NCBI GenBank assembly: GCA_963921425.1
Contig: OY992835.1
Coordinates: forward strand, 23,126,001 to 23,190,000
Length of the DNA: 64,000 nt
Origin: Dryas octopetala
Lineage: Eukaryota; Streptophyta; Magnoliopsida; Rosales; Rosaceae
Direction of reading: 5' to 3'
The translations under genes and the position numbers were made by a program. The notes beneath the pieces are model-generated. The model was not told where the DNA came from. It saw only the letters and a program-made list of their open reading frames with translations, and ran no database searches. Shown in pieces: positions 23,679 through 36,489 of the stretch (within the stretch, counting starts at the first letter, position 1; every line of letters begins with the position of its first letter).

Positions 23679-24265
23679 CTAAAAGAAAATTAAGCATAAT
23701 TGCAGTTTTTGTCTACCCAATTCTGTTGATTTGTATTTTGGATGGACTTAATTTGTTATTCTTTTCTTATTATTTTGAAAACATATTATTGGTTATGTGC
23801 TTACAATCTTTCCCAGGGAATATGGCAATAATAATTGAATTACTCAATTACTTCAAGAGTACGAACTATTTATACCAACACACTAATCAACATGCTTTGC
23901 ATGTGTTTTGCGCTTTAATTTATCTAGTGAATTTGTTTCTCAGGACAACTCTATCAAGTCTTGGCACCTTCCCTTGTCAATGTGGTTGTGTGAAACTTAA
24001 ACATAACTGTTTTCTATTTTACAGGTGAGGAGAATAACCTTATATCAAAACCACAAAGGCGTCCAGCATTGTTAGATAGAAGAGGGAGGGTACTGGTCCG
24101 CGGAGGCAGTGGGACTTCTGCGAGCTTTGTGTCCTCTCTCATTTTTATCAAAAGTACAATTATTGCTCCTAGAGCTCTTTTGCTTAATGCACAAGTGGAG
24201 CTTGATTGGTGTTTCCGGCTGATGAGAGTGGAGAATTGTTGTGGGTTTATTTTGAAGCTGGCATA

Positions 24266-26321
24266 ATGGGTGCTGTTTGTTGTTGTTTGAATGCCGAGAA
24301 TTTTGAAGATTATGTGAATCCAGATAGTTCTGCATATAGGAACTGTCTGTGTCTTAGTTGCTTTCTTCAGAACTTTCTAAATGTGGTATGCCTTAACAGT
24401 CCCTGTTACTGAACTAATTCTTCCCTTTTTTCTTTTCCTTCATTAGATGCCATATGTTTAAAATGCATAATACATTCGACATTAGTTATTATGATGTGGG
24501 TACTTAATGTAAAGCACATAAGAACTTACATCAGCGGTTAGAAATATATTTTATATCAATGGTGAAAACTTTATCTTTAAGATGGAAGTATAACCCTTTA
24601 TCTTTCCTTATTTTGTAGTATACATCATTATTCAGAAGAGGGGATGTGCATTCTGTCCCCTCATCCATTGAGGGGGCTGCATCAATGAATTCTGCAGCAT
24701 CACTTGACAACTCTTTATCTGATATGTATCGTTCTCCTCCAAGGCCCTTGCCTTATGATGCTGACAGATACATCCGCTTGCAGCGGGATGGGTTGATTTC
24801 TAGGCGTGAGAAAGGCTCAAGTCATTCTAATGAGGAGGCTGAACCTCTAAGAAGTGATACTGATGCAGATTCAGAATGTTTGAGTTCAGGAGACAAATGG
24901 AATGGATCTGCTTGTGAAGATGGATCCAAAGAACATCGTTCCAAGTCCTCAATGAAGCTCTCATTGGCAAAAGCTACAACTGGAGTTGTGAACATTTATA
25001 CATCATCAGAAGAAGAGGATGTCTGTCCAACTTGTCTTGAAGGTATTCTTTCTTTGTATTTATTTGATTGTTGTTTCTTTTTCTTTCTCAATATATAATA
25101 ATAGAACTTCTCCCCTTGAATTTTTAGCATATCTGATGATCATTTACACCACACATCACTGAACATGAATGATGAACCCAATCCTGTTTGGACTCTGTTC
25201 AGTAGGTCAGATGACTTTTAATTGCATATGTTTGTTTGCTGAATTGAATCAAACTAATTGTATATGCAAAGGTGTCCTTTTCACGTTACCTTTGCTTTGC
25301 TCCCCCAAATATTGCGCCCCTTTAATAAATCGGGCCTGAAGCTAGGAGGGAAAGGTCTGGTATTGAGATGCAGCATTGATGATTTGATGTCAAATGCTAG
25401 CTTTGTTAGGAAAGAAGACTTAAAACACTTAAGCGGATTTTTTATGTTTGTTACAACTTTGGTTGGTTTTGGTTCTGGAACATATACCCTTATGGTGTAT
25501 GACTTCTGAAGTATGAATTCTCATATTTTTTTACCGTTGCCTTTGTATGCAGAATACTCCCCAGAAAACCCCAAAATAATAATGAAATGCTCTCATCATT
25601 TTCACCTTGGTTGTATATATGAGTGGATGGAGAGAAGTGAAAGCTGTCCTGTTTGTGGCAAGGTAATTTTTTTTTTTTTTTTCGGTTTTCTTTCATAGTG
25701 ATGATAACATTTTCTTTCTCACCAATACACACACACACACACACACACAACTCAAGCTGCTTGTTCAAGAAATTTCCGTTTGTAACGAGAAAAAAGAAAT
25801 AAATAAGTAATTTGGTTTTGTGCTGTAAAATAAATGACTATCAAGTTGTAAATGAGTCATGCCTTATCCCTGAGCAGGCGGATGCCTTTTGTACACTACC
25901 CTGCTTTGTGTTGAAAAAGTGCTTGTGGGTACTGAATTTCTGATAATTCATGCACATGAGTCACATGACCTTACTTTCTATTGGTATGTAGAGGTTTACG
26001 ACGACCTTGTTTTTTTTTTGGGGTCAGTTTAAGACAACCTTGTTAGGACCCAATTGATAGCTTGTTTCTTTTTGATGCTCTATGAGGGATGGACTGCATA
26101 GCTTACTTTCAAGTTTCAACTCAGAAATTTAAAAGGCCATTTAAAAGATATTTTTAAGCTTTTATTTGATATGAAAAGATGTCTAAGGTCCCGTCAAGAT
26201 TAGAAATTTATATGAAAAATTTCGAATAGAAGCAAAATGCCTTTCTTGCTGAGATGTGTATGTTGACTTTGGATTTATTTGTTTGGCTCTGTAGGTGATG
26301 GTATTCGATGAAACGACTTAA
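24266..26321 (+). CDS. RING-H2 E3 ubiquitin ligase (At3g02290/At5g20885-like)
   Basis: Exons 24266-24385, 24619-25042, 25553-25662 and 26295-26321 give 226 residues. The start MGAVCCCL suggests N-myristoylation at Gly2 with nearby palmitoylated cysteines, hence membrane attachment. The middle (SASLDNSLSDMYRSPPRPLP... to ...SSEEEDV) is Ser- and acid-rich and probably disordered. The RING-H2 finger sits at about residues 178-218: CPTC, 14 residues, CSHHFHLGC, 10 residues, CPVC. All eight zinc ligands are present (C2-C-H2-C3 order). The tail is KVMVFDETT. Such proteins pass ubiquitin from an E2 to substrates; the substrate here is unknown. The start codon lies in an exon opening after an acceptor at 24024; a leader exon probably ends at the CAG/GTAC donor at 23353. 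Confidence 0.9.
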
Positions 26322-29139
26322 TCATGATTGAAAGGTTTGCGTCGTTGATGAAGCCAGCAACATCAGGAGAGATAGAATACTAAAGGAGTGATGTCACTGT
26401 GAATACCACATGTTAAAAAAGTGTCATTTATAGTACATATGAACTTTATTTCTGATAACCATTGTTGTAAGTACATTTATTCCATATGTTTTCTTTTTGG
26501 AAAAATGATCTGGTAGTTGCAAATTTTCTTGCATTTGGAAAGAGTGTCCCAAGTATAGCATTACACCAGGAAAGAAAACATTGTGCATAAACCAATGAAC
26601 AAGATTTGGACTCCTATTCTGCTGTATAGATTATTTGTGTTCAGTATATTTTGGTGGTTTTTGCCCTTTAATATTACTTATATATACAGAACTGGCGCCC
26701 TCCCATTCCCAGTCACGTGTGGAGGTCAGATTGGCTTACAGTATGTGTCTTACAGTAGAGAAGACTGAAGAGGTCAGCTTGGCTTCCAGATCCACTCAAC
26801 CCCATCTGGGTTAGAGTTACTGATGCAGGATGTTCAGGGTTTTGCTAGGTCAGGTGTGTATTCGTTTGCGTTGGGGCTGGTTACTCTCGCAAAGTTTTGA
26901 CCTTGCTAAGGTACTACTGGCACTTGGGATTTTGGCATAATAAATAGGTCTTATCCAAAATATAAAGGGCCCAGAATAGTGTGTTGGAATGAGCTTGTTT
27001 GTTAATGCAGATGTTGGTGCTGGACATGCATGCCTACCTTTGATGTATGTGTTCGAAGGGGCATTTTGAAGTTAAGATATATGCATTTGGTCGGACCTTT
27101 ATCTAGGAAACCTGAGCAGGTGGTTTGGAATACTGCCATGGGAAGCTTGGTAAAGTTTTCTTTTTCCTTTTTGGGTCGAAAGAAGCTTGGTAAAGTTGGG
27201 CTGACTGTATCGGGTTCTGTTGAAAACAGAAAACTATTTCAACAGACAAACTACACCATCCTTTTCGATGGAAATAGAAGAACAAAACTAAGTCTGCACA
27301 ACTCCAACTCGAACTCGAACTCGAAGCATGTTAGAGTTTGTTATGGTCACCAATAAGATGTCTTTGTGTTTTCTGGGTACATTTTGCTTTACAAAATTGT
27401 TGGGAAACACTTATTTTTGTTTTTGGTGGGAAACACCATCATTTTTTAATGGCAATTTAACTACTATTCAAGATTTCAAGTCATTAAAAAGGAGAACAGA
27501 GGACTATTAAGGAAAAAAAAAAAAACTATGTTCCAAGTTCTGTAAGTAAAGAAAAATAAAGAAAAAAGTAAAAGTGAGTTTTTGTGCCGTACGAGTAGAA
27601 TTAGTTTTTTTATTATTAATGGGATGATGAGAGTAAAACTGGCATGACATCGCCTTATGAACTTTTAAGTGAATTAACTATCATTAGGAAGCCAATTAAC
27701 CATGTCCCTAGAGGTGTACAATTGGTCGTTCGGTCCGTTCGACCCCTTTAAGATACCAAATAACATACCCTATTATCTTACAAAAGAAAATTACTCATTT
27801 TATGCATTTAAGACATATTTCAAGGTTGCATTCTTATTGGAGATAGAGAGTGAATGTGAGGCTGTATCACTTTGTGGCGTCTTCAAAAGCTCTCAAGAAC
27901 ACCTCAGTCACTTTGTGGCGTCTTCTTAATGCAGCAGCCATGTTTCATGCAATGAATGTTTCTCTGCCAGAAAATTAGAACACTAAAAGCAGATGATGAA
28001 ATTGGTGCTCAAACAATTAATTCCTGGCAATTACGATATCAGACAGTCACCAAACTCACAATTCATATATAATATGGTTGATCGTTTTCGATATCAACCC
28101 ACATTCATGCGTATAAAGATGGATGAAACAAATGAATCTAAAGTAGGAGGGTTTGATGGTTGGTTGGTTTGTTTTTGTTTCATAAAAGCTGCTCATTGCT
28201 GTCCCTAAGTACATGAAGCCAGTCGCACAAGTAGTGAGTTACGGGTGCTTTGTGGACATTTTCTTCAATGTTTTCAATTTGTGCAACCACCCACTTTTTT
28301 CTTGAAGGATTTACTACCCACCACGTACCTCAAAGTTAGAAAAGAAAAAGTCTAACCAATCTTAACTCAAGTGGCACGAAATGAATGGGATGAGGCGGTA
28401 AGAGCAAAGGGTTTAAGTTCAAATTTTCATGTAATCAAAATTTTGACCTTGCTAGTACAATGGCACCACATCTTCAAGAGAAGTGAGACTCATTGCATGA
28501 CATCGTGGTTTGAACTCTTAAGTGAATTTTGCGATACCAATTAGTTATTGGTATGGTATTTATCTCCACTTTGTTAGAAGATGTTCCAACTTTGAATCTT
28601 CATCAATAAAAGAAAATTGAATTTCATGGGCAATTTTATTATCATTGGGATGAAAATTAACCATGTTTTTCTTTTATTTTCCAACCATGTTCTCACTTTA
28701 GTAGTAAGATTAAAATTCTTGAAATTCAAGATGTTAATCTTGCTAGTAGCGTGAGAACATGGTACTTTGTTTTCACTTCAATGGTTATATGACTACCTTT
28801 CCATATGAGTCACGAATCTATATCAGCAAACTCATTGATGCACATACATTCGATAGAACCATTGAAATTGCAAGGCAACAAAGATGTTAAAAGTCCAACT
28901 ATCTTTTTACAACACAAAGTACTGGTAACATATGACCTCTTGCCAGATATCTGAGATCATATGTAAAGCCCACACATTTAGATATGATTTCTCCTATTTG
29001 ACAATTCTGATTCACACACTCTGATAACATAACATATTTTCAATAGAAGATTACTAGCCATATGCATTCAAGACACATGTCCCAGCATTGCTTTATTGTT
29101 GGAGATAGAGAATGAACAACTTTCAGATGTGAGGTTGTA
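26322..29139. other. 3' flank of RING gene and spacer to the DsbA-like gene
   Basis: About 26322-27000 is likely 3' untranslated sequence. After that I see repeat-like DNA and the DsbA gene remnant (27790-28345). The phrase 'aactcttaagtgaatt' with variants recurs near 27660 and 28515, suggesting an old dispersed repeat. No intact gene is seen. Confidence 0.5.
27790..28345 (-). pseudogene. Collapsed remnant of the adjacent DsbA-like gene
   Basis: The first part (about 27790-27920) matches the last exon and 3' flank of the gene at 29140-31068 ('gaggctgtatcactttgtgg' against 'gaggttgtatcactttgtgg', then 'cttcaaaagctctcaagaa'). The next part (about 27930-28345) matches that gene's start-codon region and upstream flank ('gcagccatgttt', 'agatgatgaaattggtgctc', 'tcaccaaactcacaattcat'). 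Everything between, including CPWC and the middle exons, is gone. A block with 'cactttgtggcgtcttc' is repeated inside it (about 27870 and 27908). This is a tandem duplicate that lost its interior; it cannot encode the protein. Confidence 0.75.
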
Positions 29140-31068
29140 TCACTTTGTGGCTGCTTCAAAAGCTCTCAAGAAGGCCTCAGGCGGTTGACCACCACCAAAT
29201 GCCTGCTTTCCATTGTTAATCTGCAAAAGAACCAAATAATCAATGGATCAATTTGGCTAATCAAACAGAAGTTAAGTTTGAAATGTGAACATTCATCACC
29301 CACCACATAATGTGGGACTCCTGTTATGTTTCTTGAGTACTTCTTAAGCTCTTCTTTGACCTTCATTTTATCATAAAGAGCAAGGTCAGTTCTATCAAAA
29401 ATATAGAAGAAATGCTTCAAAAGTAGGCTTTCTTCTAAATATGTTGACTTGGAAAATAATAGAAACATGAAGATCAGTGAAGAACAAACTTCATTGAGCC
29501 CATTGTTGGGGTCTTCAAGAAACTCTGCTGCCCCTTCTACCCCAACCTTACTAGCACATTCCACAAGAAATTCCCTGTATCCAAATTGAAAATGTTTGTG
29601 CCTCTTAATTCAGATTTAAGAATGCAAAAGCATTTAGTTCAGATTTAACAGAATGCTGCTGATGATCAGGGTAACCACCCTTTTGGGTTACCCTGAACAT
29701 CAGCAACATATAAAGCATCCATAGTGATCATCATTACCACTTTAGGTTCTGTTTTTAAGGATCAAACTCAGTAGGAACCACCACTTAAGTGAATGCCAGG
29801 GAAATTAAAGAGTAGATTAATCAATCATCCCCCATAAACCATTCAGATGGCTACCCCTCCTTGAAAAAGCTTTTGTGATTTTTATCATCGGAGTTGTTTG
29901 ATGCATAGAATCAATTCTCATCATGTAAGATTTCGATATAGAACATCCTTCAAAAGATACATGATATAGTAGAAAGTGGACTGATAGATTTTCATTTATT
30001 TAGATTTTCATTTATCATTTCATGGGTGAGTTATGTTAAAGAAAAAGACAGAGGTACACTCACATACCATGTGATATTGGAAAACAATTAGAAGTTCTTT
30101 TGTTTTCCATTTTTTGTCTCCATCTTAGATTGGGGGGTGGTTTACATTTAACACATGGTTTAACACAGGTTCCAAACTATACAAGAGAAGCAGCCAACAT
30201 ATACAACCTTAATGTGATATATATGAGATATAAAGGTCATCAAACAGTGACCCAAAACTATGCTTACCTGTCCCCAATGTATTTTGCCTGTGTGAAGTAT
30301 CCAAGGAACAGCTCTTCCACAAGATCATGTTGCTCACCATGACCCTGTTGCCCAGCAAAATATATAAGCCTGTGACTATCTAGAGTATTTCCCCTGTAGA
30401 TGTTTGAATCAATATTGTCACTAAACCATCACCTAAGAAAGCCTTTTCCAGGCTTTCCCTATATATGAATTTGAAAGAAACTACTTTTTAGTCTCTACAC
30501 TTACGTTAGTCCAGACAGGTTATATTCCTGATCATGGGTTCTAAAAATCTGCAATTTTCAAAGGGACATAGTGATCAATGATTGGACATACCAAGTTACC
30601 AACTAGCTAGCAACCAAATCAAGGCCATGCATAAATAGCATATAGCAGAGTAAGCATGTATGCTATTATATTTATGACTATGAGTCTATGAGATGGGGCA
30701 TTAGGATATAGGAATACCTCTGACATCCGAGACTCCATCCGTCTAGACGTATCAGACCCAAACTTTTCCTCGTAATACTTTCTCTTATCGATGCCTTCTT
30801 TAGGGGCATTAGGGTTAAGTTGAAATGGATGCCATCTGAGCTGAAAAATTTATACATACTGACAATAGTTTACAACAACAACAATAACAACAGCAACAAC
30901 AACAAAAGTAACAACAAAAACAACAACATAGAGAACCTCAAATTGGTACTGAGTGTTAGATGCCTGAATTGCTTTGTCAAGATTTTTTTTGCCTACAAAG
31001 CACCATGGGCATACAGTATCTGAAATGATATCAATTTCGATAAGCTTTTTCCCAGCTGACCCAGCCAT
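29140..31068 (-). CDS. DsbA/FrnE-like thioredoxin-fold oxidoreductase
   Basis: Seven exons, 31068-30937, 30840-30718, 30548-30505, 30393-30268, 29574-29490, 29360-29304 and 29220-29140, give 215 residues. The N-terminus reads KLIEIDIISDTVCPWCFVGK: a beta strand followed by the CPWC (Cys20-Cys23) redox motif of the DsbA family, close to FrnE and 2-hydroxychromene-2-carboxylate isomerase-like proteins. RWHPFQLNPNAP, the helical middle (AGQQGHGEQH...LFLGYFTQ), the cis-proline loop GVPHYV and the ending GGGQPPEAFLRAFEAATK complete the fold. No signal peptide is visible, so a cytosolic dithiol-disulfide or glutathione-linked role is inferred. The donor after exon 5 is GTTTG, a weak site, but it gives the family sequence LNEVKEEL in frame. 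A related protein is At5g38900. A collapsed tandem copy lies just downstream. Confidence 0.9.
29657..29705. repeat. 49-bp inverted repeat (hairpin) in a DsbA-gene intron
   Basis: TGCTGATG / ATCAGGGTAACC pairs with GGTTACCCTGA / CATCAGCA across a short loop (accctttt). The arms are about 20 bases with one or two mismatches. It lies in the intron between exons 4 and 5. Confidence 0.7.
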
Positions 31069-32335
31069 GTTTATCAAATTAATTTTCTGCCTGAAAATAA
31101 ACACTAAACCCAGATGATCAAATTGGTACTCAAATAATTATTCCTGGCAGATATGATTTCAGAGTCACCAAATTCACAATTCATATCATACTAATCGTCT
31201 TCAATATCAACCCAAATAAACACATAAATATGGATGAAACAAATTACTCTTACTTACCCGTCTGTAACTGTAAGTATATGAAAGCTTCGACTGGAGGAGA
31301 AGGCAATCACGCACCTACTGACGAATACTTTGTCGGCATTTTCTTCAACGTTTTACAATATGCTCCACAACTTTTTTCTATTTTTTAATTTCTTTTTCCA
31401 CCACCTACCATGTACATCAAAGTCAGAGAAGAAATTAACCATAAAAAAAAAGGTCAGACAGAAAAAATAATTTTAATAATTTATAAAAAAAAAATGTCAA
31501 AATTATATTTTTAACCCTTGTAATTTTAATTATTTTTATTTTTATTATATAATTTTAATAATGTAATCTCATAAACTTAATTGACAGAAATTCATTTCTT
31601 CAAAATTTAAATGTCTAAAATATTCACGCACGTGCGTGCCGTGTTACATTTATATCATCAAAATAAATGAATTTGATTTGATTGTAATTCTTATGAAAAT
31701 ATAAAATTAAAATTGTCAAAATTGAAATTATACAACAAAAATAGAAAATAACTAAAACTTCAATGACCATTGACCACACAAATAATTTAAGAAATACGTG
31801 AGTTCCAAATTATTCATTGAATGTAGTCATTCTGAAATTCATATATATTATTATTATTTAAAATCTTTTTATAGTCTAGATTCTAGAGAATTCTTCAAGG
31901 CAAGCAACGTACAGGACGTGGGCCTTAACCACGAAAACCGACCCGACTCCGTCTCCCGGGTTCTCGGAACATTAATTCCACCAACGATTAACGGCAAAAA
32001 TTTCAGTTCCTCGCATCTCTCTTTTCTTTTTTGGTTACACCACCTCTACCATCTACTCTGCATTTCCTCTTCCTCTGAATTTTGTTTTTGTAGTCGATCT
32101 CCTTCACTGTTTGGTTGAAGCAGACCCAATGAAACAGAGCTAGCTCTACCATCCCATTCCAAAATTCTTCATTTTCCAGCTTTCTCGGCAACCAAAACAG
32201 AAGAATCAAAGGATCAATCATCTAAAACTTGCAATTTTCTGCTTCAATTGGATCAGACTTTGCCCCATTTCTGCTTTCATTTCGTTTTTGCTGTCAAATT
32301 GGTTGCTTGGTTAGTGCAATCTTTTATTAGGTAAA
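31069..32335. other. Divergent promoter region, DsbA-like (-) and RCC1 (+) genes
   Basis: 1.27-kb head-to-head spacer. The part next to the DsbA gene (to about 31400) is the sequence also found in the remnant at 27930-28345. About 31430-31870 is very AT-rich. About 31900-32335 has the composition of a 5' leader (CT-rich patches) for the RCC1 gene. No TATA box is certain. Confidence 0.45.
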
Positions 32336-35300
32336 ATGGATATTGATGAACTATTGGGTCGCAGCCGACCAGCAAGCATTGCGACGAAGAGCGCAATTTA
32401 CGTGTGGGGTTACAACCATTCTGGGCAGACGGGTCGGAAGGGGAAGGAGGGCCAGCTGAGGATCCCAAAGCAGCTCTCCCCCGAGCTTTTTGGATGCACC
32501 GCCGGCGCTAATTCGCGGTGGTTGGACATTGCTTGTGGCCGCGAGCACACAGCCGCTGTAGCCTCAGATGGGTCGCTTTTCACTTGGGGTATGCTTTCTT
32601 CTATTCCATTTTGTAATTTCAGTCTTTCCCATTTTTGAATTCAGTCAATTGCATATTTTGGGAACGAACCATTTCCCCTATTAAATCTTGGTTGTAATTG
32701 AATTTAGTATGGTTGATTTAGTTAACGGAGTAAAGTTAAGATGATGTGCGGTTGATGTTCATATGCTATGAGCATTAAATAACCTGAATGTGTATAGGGG
32801 CTAATGAATTTGGTCAATTGGGAGATGGAACTGAAGAAGGGAAAAAACATCCAAAGAAAGTGAAGCAATTACAGAGAGAGTTTGTAAAGTCTGTATCTTG
32901 CGGAGCACATTGCACCGCTGCTGTAGCAGAACCCCGTGAAAATGATGGAACTATCTCGACAAGTAGGCTTTGGGTTTGGGGGCAAAATCAGGTACTACTT
33001 ACAAATTTCTTTAGCATCATTACTGTTTCATTCATTTTTGGCAGATAATAATTTGTTTATTTTTTTCCCTGCTTCTCATTATAGGGCTCGAATCTTCCAC
33101 GTTTATTTTGGGGGGCGTTTACTCCAAACACGGTATGCTATAATTCCTTCTTATTGATTTTTCTTTCTTTTTAAATCAGAATTGTTCATTTTTAGAATTA
33201 TGATACAATTTGGATAAGCAAATGGTGGGTATGAAAACAAATTACTCAAATGAGCTCATCAGGCTTCAATTTTTTTTTCTCTCTTTTTCTCTGGGTTGAG
33301 GGATCAATAATTCGATTAGTATTAATAAAAAATGGGGCAAGAATTGGCAAATGCTAGATATCAAAACAAATGACAAGATTAGCTCATTAGGCTTCAATTT
33401 GGATATAATGTTTTGTTTTTTAATCAATTCAATGAATTGAATTAATAAAAAATGGGGCAAGATTTTCTTTTTAATAACCTTGATTAATTGTCATTAGCTG
33501 GATTGGTTGATCAAAGCCAGAGGATTACTTTGGACAACTCTAGCCTTTGCTGCCACTGCATGCAAATATGCAATGCTTTTATAAAGTTGGACAACTAGTC
33601 TTGGATTACAACTCCAAAACCTACAAGAGGAAAGAGGTGAATTCCTCAATGTATGGGATTAATGACATAAGGGTCTTCCATGCAATCATTTCATTTATTA
33701 GTTCGTTGTAAATTTACTTATTAAAAAGTTTTTAACAGATAATCCATCAAGTGTCTTGCGGCGCAGTTCACGTGACTGCTTTATCAGAGGAAGGCCTGCT
33801 ACAAGCTTGGGGTAACTTTTATTCTACGATCACTTGTTATGTCTGCCATTATAATATCCTTCCAAACAAAATTTGTAGCTTATAATGCCATTACTCTTTT
33901 AAAAGCAGTTTCTAGGTCTATATAATAGAGCTGCTTATGCTATTGCAATTTTGTGATAGATACACTATACAACACAATATAAAAAGAAAAATGAAGTTCA
34001 TGTTCTTGTTTCCTGCCTCTAATTAATCATATTTTAATTACTGTTCTAATATACCAGGATATAATGAATATGGTCAGCTTGGCAGAGGATTTACATGTGA
34101 AGGATTACAGAGGGCTCGTATAATAAAGGCTTATGCAAGGTTCCTTGATGAAGCCCCTGAGCTTGTGAAGATTACTCAAGTGTCATGTGGGGAGTACCAC
34201 ACCGCTGCTATATCTGAAAATGGCGAGGTGTAAGTGTTCTGGAGGACTTCTTAGATGGAGATTAAGTTCTGCATTTAAGATTGGATATTGTGGTTATCCG
34301 CATGGCACATCTAGTTGAGAAGGTTTTCCAAATCTTCTCGTGGGAATCTCACATCTTAACAGAAGACAGGATGCCATGGAAATGGGATGCATTCTGCTAC
34401 TTTACATTTTCCCAAGTTATATTTCCCTAGTTATATTTGCTTTTAATGGAAATGGGTTTTAGCAGCTGAAAGAACCTTGATACACTTAGCATACTTTATA
34501 TTGTATATTTTATTAAACAACATAGCTGGCTCCAAATAAAAAGAGGTTTCTCTCATACTGTTATGAAATGACATGTCAATATACTCATATACTCTTCATG
34601 TGTAATATAGTTATCTTAAAGAATAAGTTACTAATGTAATTTAACTAAAAAATCCTATCTACGTGTTTGTTTAATTTTAGTTTCTCTGCAGAATTCTTCC
34701 TCACAATAGTTTATTGGGCCCTCACAGGTATACTTGGGGGCTGGGAAACATGGGTCAACTTGGGCATTGTTCCCTTCAGTCTGGGGAGAAAGAGTTATTG
34801 CCAAGGAGAGTGGCTGGACTTGATGGAATATTCATAAAGGATGTTGCATGTGGTGGAGTTCATACATGTGCTGTGACTCAGAGGGGAGCTCTTTATGCTT
34901 GGGGTGGTGGCCGAGCAGGGCAATTAGGCCTTGGCCCTGAAACTGGATTCTTTTCATGCAGACCCAATGAATCTGAGACCTTTCTCCGGAATATCCCGGC
35001 GTTGGTTGTTCCAACTAGTGTGCAGCTCATTGCATGTGGACACTCCCACACACTTATATCTACAAGGGATGGAAGAATTCTTGGGTGGGGCTACAATTGC
35101 TATGGCCAGGCCGCCAATGAGAAATCTAGTTATGCTTGGTATCCTTCACCAGTTGACTGGTATGGTATAGATAAATTGTTCAGCAAGTAGTTTTCCATAG
35201 GTATCTTGTCTTTTACATTGATGGAAGTGCATTGTAGGTGTGTTGGGGAAGTTCGAAAACTTGCAGCTGGTGGTGGCCATTCTGCCGTGTTGACTGATGC

Positions 35301-35830
35301 ATGTTCCTTGAAGGAATTGTGTGAGTTTAGGCTAGCAGATAGTTTGACTCTAAAGAATGCTTCTACAATTGAGGACATTGCGTCTAGAACAGGTGCAGAT
35401 GCTTTAGCACGCCTTTGTGAAAGATTGAGGTATTGATTTCTTTTCATGGCTTATCAAAAGGTGAACAGATTTGCGCTTCTATCATGACCCAATTCGATAT
35501 TTATAGAAAAGATATTTTCTTATGGAAGGATCACAATTTTTGTTTCCATTCACATTTTGAATTACCTTATGTTTAATTGTTTTAGCAATGATTTAAAATT
35601 TGAAAGAGCCCTCTTGTTGATAGGCCTATCCTTCAAAAAGCTTTTTAATTGTTGATCTCGATCATAGTATCCCTTTAACTGGTAATGCTTGGGAGTTTTG
35701 CAGCATTGTCCCCATTGGTTTGAAATTGTTTCTTTTCTATTCTTTTATGTTTTTTCTTTCTATTTCCTGCAGGCAGCATATGCTTGATGGTGGTGACTGC
35801 GAATATGAAGATGATGAGACCAGCAATTAA
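32336..35830 (+). CDS. RCC1-family seven-blade beta-propeller protein
   Basis: Exons 32336-32588, 32798-32991, 33085-33132 (48 nt), 33739-33811, 34058-34229, 34728-35159, 35238-35429 and 35773-35830 give 473 residues. Seven RCC1 repeats can be read from their W-G-x-N/G...G-Q-L-G cores: YVWGYNHSGQTG, FTWGANEFGQLG, WVWGQNQGSN, QAWGYNEYGQLG, YTWGLGNMGQLG, YAWGGGRAGQLG, LGWGYNCYGQ. Each is linked to an ACG/SCG-x-x-HT/S strand. The GWRHT motif of the UV-B receptor UVR8 is absent, so this is not UVR8; it fits the At3g02300-type family. The C-terminus is a Leu-rich segment (ELCEFRLADSL...RLCERLRQHMLDG) and an acidic end EYEDDETSN. RCC1 propellers usually bind proteins or chromatin; the partner here is unknown. 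Confidence 0.92.
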
Positions 35831-36078
35831 CAGGAAGTGAAGAAACAACTTGATTTTAAGATTGCCAATTATTATGTCAATTTGAGTCTATTGATCACTT
35901 TATTTCCAATCTGGTTAGGAATTAAGCATTGAAAACTGTTAATTAGATTGTGAAGGGGTTAATCTATTGTATTTATGTGAAAATTTATTTTATAACCATC
36001 ATTAAGTCATCATGTACACGATTAGTTATATCAAGAACTATCATTTGTATTTGTAACTACTCAATAGTTATAATTGAA

Positions 36079-36445
36079 GAGTTAATTACACTTACACCTC
36101 CTGAGGTTTATCGTCTTTTCACATATACCCCTGGGGTTTCAAAAATTACACATACACCCCTGAGGTTTCAAAACCATTGCATATAACCCCCTACAAGAGA
36201 AAAAAATAAATAAACAAAAAAGAAAATATTTGTATTGAGGTTGGACCTTACATCTTGAATAATCTTAGTAGGTCATTTAACCCCTTAGCATGTTTTTTTG
36301 CATGATTTCTTATCATTTTTCGTCTCACTATAGGGGATTATATGCAACAGTTTTAAAACCTCAGGGGGTGTATGTGTAATTGTTGAAACCTTAGGAGTGT
36401 GTGAAAAAACGATAAACTTTAGAGGGTGTAAGTGTAATTAACTCT
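36079..36445. mobile_element. MULE-type MITE, copy A
   Basis: Ends GAGTTAATTACACTTACACC and its inverted match, with arms of about 110 bases. An exact 9-bp target duplication ATAATTGAA (36070-36078 and 36446-36454) points to a Mutator-type transposase. A second copy with the same centre ('tatttgtattgaggttggac') is at 51056-51427. Confidence 0.85.
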
Positions 36446-36489
36446 ATAATTGAACATATGCGAAGACTTCTCAATATCATCAGCTACTA

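Larger units (their letters stand above)
19837..24265. other. Shared upstream region of AUG5 (-) and the RING gene (+)
   Basis: Head-to-head spacer of 4.4 kb. It contains the AUG5 leader with the (GA)n tract, a hAT-like element (20685-22114), diverged duplicated AT-rich blocks (about 22560-22740 and 22745-22980 share 'gactgaactctaaatt'-type phrases), and the probable non-coding first exon and intron of the RING gene (about 23170-24024). Other frames are in non-genic sequence. Confidence 0.5.

Noticed and set aside
24069..24335. Frames on both strands upstream of the RING start
   Set aside because: The sequence is the leader exon of the RING gene; the coding start MGAVCCCL at 24266 is in another frame and matches the family.
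32003..32468. Minus-strand frames opposite the RCC1 leader and first exon
   Set aside because: Shadows of the RCC1 gene; no family features and no splice logic.
32336..35830. Idea that the RCC1 gene is the UV-B receptor UVR8
   Set aside because: UVR8 needs the GWRHT repeats with clustered tryptophans and a VP tail; neither is seen here.
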